Assembly: GCA_027482985.1 (NCBI GenBank)
Contig: JAIXVO010000528.1
Span: forward strand, 1 to 13,122
Direction: 5' to 3'
DNA: 13,122 bases
Origin: Cyanobacteriota bacterium
GTDB lineage: Bacteria > Cyanobacteriota > Cyanobacteriia > Leptolyngbyales > Leptolyngbyaceae
Positions within the stretch are counted from its first letter, which is position 1. Each line of letters begins with the position of its first letter. A model generated the notes under the pieces. It was not told the origin of the DNA. It was given only the letters and a program-made list of their open reading frames with translations, and did no database searches. This document shows positions 7,438 through 13,122 of the stretch, in pieces. The position numbers and the translations under genes were made by a program.

Positions 7438-8052
7438 TCACGCTGCTGCAAAGACGCTGGCAACGGGGAACTGCAAGTGGGGAAAAGTGGGACTGGCGAT
7501 CGTGTCCTCGACTCGCCATCGCTGCACCTCGTATTCCCCTTCCACCAAGCTGTAGACCGAGAGGGTGGGTTGCTTGGGATAGCCAATGTGTAAGCGTCCG
7601 CCCAACCCCAGGTAATCCACCACCCAGTATTCTGGAATGCCCAACGCCTCGTAGTCGCGCAGTTTGGTGAGGTAATCATCCTGCCAGTTGGTGCTCACCA
7701 CTTCAATCACCAGTCGCACCGATGCCCCCATCGTGATGATCGACTCATTCGCCCAGCGCGGTTCCGTGGCGATCGCTTGCCGATCTAGCACAATCACATC
7801 CGGCTCATAGCCCGACGCGCCATCGAGCGATCGCACAATGCACTCTCTGGGGATGAAAAACGGCAAGTTGCCATGACGGATGTTGATCCCCAACTCGATA
7901 TTCAAAAATCCGGCAATTTCGGAATGTTTTCCTTTTGGTTTTGGCATTTCAACAATTACACCCTCATGCAGTTCATACCGTTGTTCGGTGTTTTCTGGAT
8001 ACCAATCCATAAACGCATCAAAGCTCAGTTTTTGAGAAACAGTCTGTACCAT
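7438..8052 (-). CDS. Uma2 family (DUF820) restriction-endonuclease-like protein
   Basis: The 204-aa protein has the full DUF820 layout: FDAFMDWYPENTEQRYELHEGVI-type start, then GKHSEIAG (41–48), GYEPDVIVLD with PD at 84–85, LVIEVVS with E117, a Lys at K130 followed by LRDYEALGIPEYWVVD, and a C-terminal beta segment with YSLVEGEYEVQRW. PD…E…K is the PD-(D/E)xK nuclease fold signature and appears complete. These genes occur in many copies in cyanobacterial genomes; their role is unresolved and most look like solitary genes. The start at 8052 gives the usual MVQTVSQKLSF N-terminus. It is divergent from the TPR gene at 8219, sharing a 166-base gap. HIP1 sites (7769, 7827) and GC content suit the host genome. 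Confidence 0.9.
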   Translation of the reverse strand: MVQTVSQKLSFDAFMDWYPENTEQRYELHEGVIVEMPKPKGKHSEIAGFLNIELGINIRHGNLPFFIPRECIVRSLDGASGYEPDVIVLDRQAIATEPRWANESIITMGASVRLVIEVVSTNWQDDYLTKLRDYEALGIPEYWVVDYLGLGGRLHIGYPKQPTLSVYSLVEGEYEVQRWRVEDTIASPTFPHLQFPVASVFAAA

Positions 8053-8218
8053 GGCGATCGCCCCATTGAGTTCTGGGCAGGAATGGACTCATTGCTGCCT
8101 TTCATTCTACAACCCGCTGAATGGTCATGAGTGGCAACAACCTTGCGACCTGCATCGGTTCCCCTGGCTGAGAGGGAAGTGTATTGTACAGATATTTCGT
8201 TGTGAGGATCATTCGCCC

Positions 8219-8830
8219 ATGCCCCGCCCCATGAACCAGCAGCAATTCGCCAGTAGCCAGCCGTCAAGGGGTTTACTCCTCGTGTTGGCGCTGGTACTGG
8301 CTCTGCCGATCGCGCCGACTCTGCTGCCCCACCCTGCCATCGCCCAAACGACTCAGGATCGGAGAGCAGAGGGCGATCGACTGTTGCAGCAAGGCATTGA
8401 AAAGTACGACAAGGGCTATTCTACAGACGCTGAGGACATCTTCCGCCTAGCGGTAATTATCTACCAAGGAATTCAAGACCGTAATGGAGAAGCGACGGCA
8501 CTCATGCATCTAGGTATGGCCTACGGCACAGAGATAGAGGCAATTGGTCACTACACAAAAGCACTGACTATTTTTAGACAACTTAAGAATCGGCAGGGAG
8601 AAGTAAAAGTGTTAGTAGAATTAGGTGATTTTTATTATGCAGTAGAAAAATATAAAGAAGCCGTCCCATACTTTGAGCAGGCATTAACCCTATCCAGACA
8701 ACTCAAAGATCGCACTCAGGAATTAGAGATGTTAGCGAGGTTAGCTACTATGCATATGTTTCTCTCACAAGCTGAAAAGGCCAACTTTTACTTTGAAGAA
8801 TTTGAAAAGCTGGAGCGTACTCTTAAATAA
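8219..8830 (+). CDS. Exported TPR-only protein related to the TPR–CHAT proteins
   Basis: This 203-aa protein has a signal peptide (hydrophobic 18–39, likely cleavage after AIA at 40–42). The mature N-terminus QTTQDRRAEGDRLLQQGIE closely parallels that of copy 1 (QPVDPRKAEGDRLLQRGIE). Three to four TPR-like helical pairs follow, including AIGHYTKALTIFRQLKNRQGE and YKEAVPYFEQALTLSRQLKDR. It stops at 8830 with no CHAT domain, and the 111 bases before the next gene hold no CHAT remnant. I chose the ATG at 8219 because GAGGA (8204–8208) lies ten bases upstream; an in-frame ATG at 8231 is possible, and the frame further upstream to 8051 overlaps the divergent Uma2 start region. It could be a truncated TPR–CHAT gene that kept its leader, or a real small adaptor that binds the CHAT partners outside the cytoplasm. 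The reading frame is intact. Confidence 0.85.
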   Translation: MPRPMNQQQFASSQPSRGLLLVLALVLALPIAPTLLPHPAIAQTTQDRRAEGDRLLQQGIEKYDKGYSTDAEDIFRLAVIIYQGIQDRNGEATALMHLGMAYGTEIEAIGHYTKALTIFRQLKNRQGEVKVLVELGDFYYAVEKYKEAVPYFEQALTLSRQLKDRTQELEMLARLATMHMFLSQAEKANFYFEEFEKLERTLK

Positions 8831-8941
8831 TCCAGCAGCCGTTTATTCAATTAGACCACACAATCTGATGCAAGACTCTGAAAGAGAAAGTTGGAAAGTG
8901 ATAGATACCCTAATAATAATTTGCGAAGGAAATCTTACTCT

Positions 8942-11900
8942 ATGCGCTCTCAGACAGTCAACCAAATGATACCCACCACAAATAATAAACAGCCTTCTCG
9001 TGACTATCTTTCCTCGCTGTTACTACTCTTGTCCCTGGCTTGTTCTTTGTCTATTTTTAATTTTTCACTTTTACTTTGCACTTCTTATCCTGTAGTTGCT
9101 CAAACGATCTCAAACCGTAAAGCAGAGGCAGATCTTCGTTTGCAAATGGGGATTAGACAAGTTGAATCTAGAGAGCCTGAAGCGGCGTTACAACATCTGG
9201 AGAAGGCTTTACAGATTTATCGAGCACTTAAAGATTCTCAAGGTGAAGGAGCCGCACTCACAAATTTGGGACGCGCTCATATGGAGTTGGGGAGCTATAC
9301 TAAAGCGATCGCCTATTTTGAGAAAAGTTTGGCGATTGCCCGTGCCATTAAAGACCAAACCCTGGAATTATCAGTACTGAATCGATTAGGATTGAGCCAC
9401 GCCAACAATGGTAATTTTGCTAACGCGATCTCTACATTAGAAAAAATCCTGGCAATTCATCGAAAAAATAATAACCAGGCGAAAGAAGTTCGAGTTTTGG
9501 GAGATTTGGGATTCGTTTACTTACGGGCTAACAATTATGCTAAAGCGATCGAAGTTCAAGAACAAGCCGTGCGACTAGCTCAAAAACTGAATGATAACAG
9601 TTTAATGTTTGAGGCCCGTGGTAATCGCGAAGAGACTTATAGTGTGCTTAGAGGCAAGGCTCTTGGCTTATTTCAACAGGGACTTCAACAAAATCAAGCG
9701 AATCAATTCACAGCCGCGATTCAATCCTGGGAACAAGCATTGCAGATCCAGCGCCTACTGCAAGACCCAAATCGCGAAGAAAATGTCTTGAAAGCATTAG
9801 GCAGTGCTTACTATAGAATCGGGAATTACGCGAAAGCGGAGGAGACTCAAGAACAGCTTTTAGCAATTGTACGTAAACGTGGAGATGCAGCTCAAACATT
9901 CGAAGACCCATTAAGAAGCTCCCTGGGGTACACGCAACAACAGCTTGGCAACTATACTCAAGCAATTGCCCAGATGGAGCAAAGGTTGGCAACTGCGCGA
10001 GCTAATAATAACTTCATGGATATGGCTGCGGCCCTAGACAGTTTGGGGCATATGTATAGCACCCTAGGCAATTATGCCAAAGCCATTGAAAATCATGAAA
10101 AAAGTTTGGCGATTGTGCAGAAAGATGGCGATCGCTTGAGGCAAGCGGCGGTGTTGTCCTATCTGGGGAATGCTTACGATGACCTGGGTGATTATCGCAA
10201 AGCGATTAGTTATTACAAGCAGGCTTTGCCCACTCATCAGGGACCTAAACTGCCACAAGCCCATATGATACATGCAAGCATGTTAGGGTATCTAGGAAAT
10301 GCTCATTACAAACTTGGTGAGTACACGACAGCAATTGACTATCACGAGCAAAGTTTAGCAATTCGTCGTGCAATCAACGATCAGCAAAGAGAAGCAAACA
10401 CGCTGGCTAGGCTCGGTACTATTTACAGTACTCTCGGCAAGCAGACGAAAGCAATTGAGTATGGAGAGCAGAGTTTAGCGATCTACCGCATGGTGAAGGA
10501 TCAAGCGGGTGAAAGAAATGCATTGAGTGGTTTGGGCAATATTTATGAAGTCTTTGGTAACTACTCTAAAGCCATTGAATACTATCAAAAAGGTCTAGCG
10601 ATTAGTCAGAAAATAAAATCTAAGCCGAGAGAAATAATTGATTTTGCAGACATTGCTTCTGTTTTGAGAAAACAAAATCAGCCAGAACTCGCTATCGTGT
10701 TTTATAAACAATCGATCAATGTTAGTGAAGCGATTCGCCGTGATACACTTCTACTCGATCGCGAGTTGCAAACCACCTACACTGCCAGGGTTGCAGACAA
10801 TTATCGCAAGCTGGCCGACTTGCTACTCCAGCAAAATCGGATTATTGAAGCAATGCAAGTGTTAGATTTGCTAAAGGTTCAAGATCTTCAAGATTTTCTC
10901 AAAGATAGTCAGGGAAACGAGATGACGCAGAAAGGAGTCAGCCTGCTACTGGAAGAAACCACGATCGCCCAAACGTTGCAAACGACGACTCAGCCATTAC
11001 CGACTGTAATATCAAGTGCGAACATTCAAACACAAATTCAAAGTTTGCAAAAAACGGCGGCAAGTCAAAATCTCAAACTGAATAGCTATCAAGATTTGCA
11101 AACTCGGATCAGAAAGTTGGGTCAGAATGTTGCCTTATTTTATCCGCTGATTCTGGACGATCGCCTGGAACTGGTGATTCTGACGCGCGATCGCGCTCCC
11201 GTTCGCAAGCCAGTTAAGATCACTGCGAAACAACTGGAAACCGAAATTCAAACCTTTCGGCAACAACTGGAAGGGCGATCGCCGCTGATTCAACAATCTG
11301 CCCAGAAGCTTTATCAGAGTTTGTTCCAACCGCTGGAAAGCGAACTTAAAGCTGCTGGGGTAGATACTATCGTCTATGCGCCGGATAGCATCATGCGCTA
11401 CGTCCCACTAGCCGCCCTGTACGATGGTCAGCAATGGCTGGCCCAACGCTATCAAATCAACTATCTCACCGCCCTTGCCCTCACGCCGCTTAATCCTGAT
11501 CGCAACCCTCAGCCACGGTTGCTGGCCGCAGCTCTAACTCAGGATCGGGAGGTCAAGCTGCTGGGGCAAACCTATCGGTTCCCGGCATTGCAATTTACTC
11601 AACCAGAAGTCAAGAATCTGGCGCAACTCCTGCCTAACACCACGACTCTGATTGATCAGCAATTCAATCGTACCAACCTGAGTCAAGGCGTACCGCAAGC
11701 CACCATTCTGCATCTGGCAACGCATGGGATGTTTGTACCCGGTAGTCCTGATCAATCGATCATTTTGCTAGGGGATGGGAGTACGATCAACCTGCGCGAA
11801 ATTGAACAGCAGTGGCAGTTTCCCAATCTCTCTCTAGTGGTGCTAAGTGCCTGTGAAACCGCGATCGGCGGTAAACTGGGCAACGGCATTGAAGTGCTGG

Positions 11901-12211
11901 GGTTTGGCTACCAGATGCAACGCACCGGATCACGAGCCACCATCTCCTCCCTCTGGAAAGTGGATGACGGGGGTACCCAGGTATTGATGAATGCCTTCTA
12001 CGGGGCGTTACAACAGGGGATGACGAAAGCCCAAGCCTTGCAGGAAACGCAAAAGGCACTCATTACCGGGAATTACACAACGGTTGGCGGTAAACGCTCT
12101 GATGTTGAAGTGCGGATGGACAATCGCACGATTCAGTCAAGCACTGCCTCCGAGCGGCTATCCCATCCTTATTACTGGGCACCCTTTATTCTGATTGGGA
12201 ATGGGCTGTAA
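8942..12211 (+). CDS. Exported TPR–CHAT protein (caspase-like peptidase), copy 2
   Basis: The 1089-aa protein starts at the ATG at 8942, with AAGGA (8926–8930) eleven bases upstream; a TTG at 8891 would add 17 residues of poor leader. A long n-region is followed by a hydrophobic stretch (about 25–46) and likely cleavage after VVA (51–53) before QTISNRKAEAD. A first TPR block covers about 58–220. A second array restarts near 238 (GKALGLFQQGLQQNQANQFT) and runs to about 590, with very regular 40-residue units such as LGNIYEVFGNYSKAIEYYQ. A helical linker leads into CHAT at about 729–1088. His928 (HLATHG) and Cys971 (LSACET) are both present, and SLWKVDDGG and YYWAPFILIGNG close the domain. It shares architecture with the gene at 3202–6066 but its CHAT domain is clearly diverged. 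Expected location is extracytoplasmic; substrate unknown. Its stop is only 6 bases from the stop of the convergent lipoprotein gene. Confidence 0.92.
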   Translation: MRSQTVNQMIPTTNNKQPSRDYLSSLLLLLSLACSLSIFNFSLLLCTSYPVVAQTISNRKAEADLRLQMGIRQVESREPEAALQHLEKALQIYRALKDSQGEGAALTNLGRAHMELGSYTKAIAYFEKSLAIARAIKDQTLELSVLNRLGLSHANNGNFANAISTLEKILAIHRKNNNQAKEVRVLGDLGFVYLRANNYAKAIEVQEQAVRLAQKLNDNSLMFEARGNREETYSVLRGKALGLFQQGLQQNQANQFTAAIQSWEQALQIQRLLQDPNREENVLKALGSAYYRIGNYAKAEETQEQLLAIVRKRGDAAQTFEDPLRSSLGYTQQQLGNYTQAIAQMEQRLATARANNNFMDMAAALDSLGHMYSTLGNYAKAIENHEKSLAIVQKDGDRLRQAAVLSYLGNAYDDLGDYRKAISYYKQALPTHQGPKLPQAHMIHASMLGYLGNAHYKLGEYTTAIDYHEQSLAIRRAINDQQREANTLARLGTIYSTLGKQTKAIEYGEQSLAIYRMVKDQAGERNALSGLGNIYEVFGNYSKAIEYYQKGLAISQKIKSKPREIIDFADIASVLRKQNQPELAIVFYKQSINVSEAIRRDTLLLDRELQTTYTARVADNYRKLADLLLQQNRIIEAMQVLDLLKVQDLQDFLKDSQGNEMTQKGVSLLLEETTIAQTLQTTTQPLPTVISSANIQTQIQSLQKTAASQNLKLNSYQDLQTRIRKLGQNVALFYPLILDDRLELVILTRDRAPVRKPVKITAKQLETEIQTFRQQLEGRSPLIQQSAQKLYQSLFQPLESELKAAGVDTIVYAPDSIMRYVPLAALYDGQQWLAQRYQINYLTALALTPLNPDRNPQPRLLAAALTQDREVKLLGQTYRFPALQFTQPEVKNLAQLLPNTTTLIDQQFNRTNLSQGVPQATILHLATHGMFVPGSPDQSIILLGDGSTINLREIEQQWQFPNLSLVVLSACETAIGGKLGNGIEVLGFGYQMQRTGSRATISSLWKVDDGGTQVLMNAFYGALQQGMTKAQALQETQKALITGNYTTVGGKRSDVEVRMDNRTIQSSTASERLSHPYYWAPFILIGNGL

Positions 12212-12217
12212 AGCCAC

Positions 12218-12883
12218 TCAAATCGTCTCTAACTGCGTCTGGTAGGCTTGAATATTAGCAGCGAGTTGGTTGACTGTCGCTGTTTCGGCGGCTAGCTGTT
12301 GGTTTTCGGCATCCAGTTGCGCGATCGCCGCTTGCATTTGTGATCGCAGATCCTTCGCATAGCGATCGGCCTGATTCAATTGATCCACCACCTGCACCAC
12401 GCGCTGGCCAAACCCGCCATCCGCCAACACCCCCATCCCACAAGCCACCGTCACTGCCATCGCTAAATTCTTGGCATCCTGGGAATACTGGTTACCTTCG
12501 GCTAAACTCACCCCAAAAGCGCCAAGACAGCCCACCTCTGTCTTGTATTTCAGCATGAACGCTTTGACATTGCGATCGTGATTATTCAACTCAGTCACTA
12601 ACTGATTTTTTTGAATTTCCATGTCTGAAATTTTTTGTTGCCGACCTAACATCCGCTGACCAATCAATTTCATTTCCTGCTCTAAGGGTTGAATCTTCGC
12701 AATAACACTTTGTCTCCTCGTTTCTCTCACTCTTTCTGCTGCTAATTGGGCACTTTCTTGACTATCAGATTCGTGATCCAATTGTGACCTCATTGAAGTT
12801 TCAGATTGAGTCAATGTCATGGGTGTAGAACAACCAGCAAGCATTAGCAAACAAGCTCCAAGCACGAATGGTTTGCACAACAT
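12218..12883 (-). CDS. Coiled-coil lipoprotein of unknown function
   Basis: The 221-aa protein has a lipoprotein signal peptide with lipobox LAGC and lipidated Cys18, followed by STPMT. Residues about 40–105 are charged and Gln-rich, likely helical coiled coil (LEQEMKLIGQRMLGRQQ and after). A Gly/Ala-rich, moderately hydrophobic stretch at about 117–157 contains two cysteines (VGCLGAFG and VACGMGVLADGG). A second coiled coil covers about 160–215. The glycine-rich middle between two helices suggests a hairpin that could touch or enter a membrane. The ATG at 12883 has AAGGA about seven bases upstream. I do not recognise a family. It converges on the TPR–CHAT gene with a 6-base gap. The stop-proximal GGCT-GTAA-AGCC (12204–12215) is too short to count as a terminator, so the two transcripts probably overlap. 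Confidence 0.8.
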   Translation of the reverse strand: MLCKPFVLGACLLMLAGCSTPMTLTQSETSMRSQLDHESDSQESAQLAAERVRETRRQSVIAKIQPLEQEMKLIGQRMLGRQQKISDMEIQKNQLVTELNNHDRNVKAFMLKYKTEVGCLGAFGVSLAEGNQYSQDAKNLAMAVTVACGMGVLADGGFGQRVVQVVDQLNQADRYAKDLRSQMQAAIAQLDAENQQLAAETATVNQLAANIQAYQTQLETI

Positions 12884-13016
12884 ACTTCATCCTTGTGGTA
12901 ATCGAAATTTCTACCCGGTGATGCGATCGCTTCAGAGTCGATGCATCCTGTGGTTGGGGTGCTATTTCTTTATCCCTCTCAGACTTGGTAGCATATGCAA
13001 TTGAGCACAATCTTCT

Positions 13017-13061
13017 AAAAATTTAGCCTTGCCAGACTAACCGTAGTCTGGCAAGGCTAAA
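13017..13061 (-). terminator. Strong Rho-independent terminator for a minus-strand gene to the right
   Basis: Arms 13022–13039 and 13044–13061 are an 18-bp perfect inverted repeat with a 4-base loop. On the minus strand the hairpin is followed directly by TTTTT (13021–13017). On the plus strand no T-run follows, so the direction is leftward. It lies about 30 bases after the TAA of the partial minus-strand frame at the right edge and shields the lipoprotein gene from read-through. Confidence 0.85.
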
Positions 13062-13091
13062 ACGTTGAACGATCGAGGGATTCAGGCGGAG

Positions 13092-13122
13092 TTATTGAGC
13101 CCGCCGCCGCTTGAAGTAGGCC
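13092..13122 (-). CDS. C-terminal end of a minus-strand gene cut by the window edge
   Basis: Reading leftward, nine codons give AYFKRRRAQ followed by TAA (13094–13092). A basic C-terminus followed after about 30 bases by a strong leftward terminator makes this a plausible gene end. Too little is present to name the product. Confidence 0.5.
   Translation of the reverse strand, partial: AYFKRRRAQ

Larger units (their letters stand above)
263..12930. repeat. Dispersed HIP1 octamers (GCGATCGC)
   Basis: Copies begin at 263, 574, 1101, 1205, 1647, 1988, 2334, 3292, 4495, 5145, 5390, 5587, 5677, 5835, 5940, 6098, 7214, 7769, 7827, 8054, 9305, 10128, 11187, 11275, 12321 and 12923. This is about one per 500 bases, far above chance for an octamer and typical of many cyanobacterial genomes. 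They are clustered in the CHAT-coding part of copy 1 and nearly absent from its TPR part. Confidence 0.9.

Noticed and set aside
7419..7439. GAACCG/CGGTTC inverted repeat at the end of the Uma2 gene as terminator
   Set aside because: The stem is only 6 bp, overlaps the stop codon and has no T-run after it on the minus strand.
8891..8941. TTG start at 8891, or a promoter TTGGAA (8891–8896) with AATAAT (8915–8920), for TPR–CHAT copy 2
   Set aside because: The TTG start adds a polar stretch before the leader and lacks a good Shine–Dalgarno. The promoter would start transcription at the Shine–Dalgarno of the preferred ATG, so it is unlikely to serve it.
3202..12211. CRISPR-linked TPR–CHAT (Craspase-type) system
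   Set aside because: There are no cas genes or repeat arrays, and both TPR–CHAT proteins have signal peptides, unlike the CRISPR-linked cytoplasmic protein.
1..13122. Caspase–gasdermin type defence operon
   Set aside because: No gasdermin-like small protein, NTPase or nuclease partner in the same operons was seen. The Uma2 gene is on the opposite strand and is common in these genomes.

Overview
The window looks like cyanobacterial chromosome. Evidence: the octamer GCGATCGC (HIP1) occurs at least 26 times in 13.1 kb. The gene content is also typical of large, morphologically complex cyanobacteria: CHAT–CHASE2 fusion, exported TPR–CHAT proteins, Uma2/DUF820 nuclease, PEP-CTERM protein, HigBA toxin–antitoxin. 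I cannot name a genus.

Layout. Positions 1–2255 (+): the 3' part of a gene whose product ends with the tail of a CHAT (caspase-like) domain followed by a membrane-bound CHASE2 sensor, overlapped by a small exported DUF928-like protein. 2428–3112 (+): a HigB/HigA toxin–antitoxin pair. 3202–6066 (+): a 954-aa exported TPR–CHAT protein with an intact His/Cys dyad. 6190–6849 (-): a PEP-CTERM surface protein. 7148–7313 (+): a decayed remnant of a CHAT C-terminus. 7438–8052 (-): a Uma2-family nuclease-like protein. 8219–8830 (+): a 203-aa exported TPR-only protein. 8942–12211 (+): a second, 1089-aa exported TPR–CHAT protein. 12218–12883 (-): a coiled-coil lipoprotein. 13017–13061: a strong terminator for a minus-strand gene whose last nine codons sit at the right edge.

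Theme. This is a local cluster of caspase-like (clan CD) CHAT genes in several forms: one membrane-anchored CHAT–CHASE2 receptor, two secreted TPR–CHAT proteins, one secreted TPR-only relative, and one CHAT fossil. The exported members share a mature N-terminus of the form AQ…R(K/R)AE(G/A)D, so they are paralogues or share a shuffled leader module. If the CHAT domains are active proteases, the exported ones would act outside the cytoplasm, while the CHASE2-linked one would face the cytoplasm. That split is inferred from signal peptides and membrane segments; no substrate is evident. The TA pair, Uma2 gene and PEP-CTERM gene are common cyanobacterial accessory genes and may be unrelated passengers.
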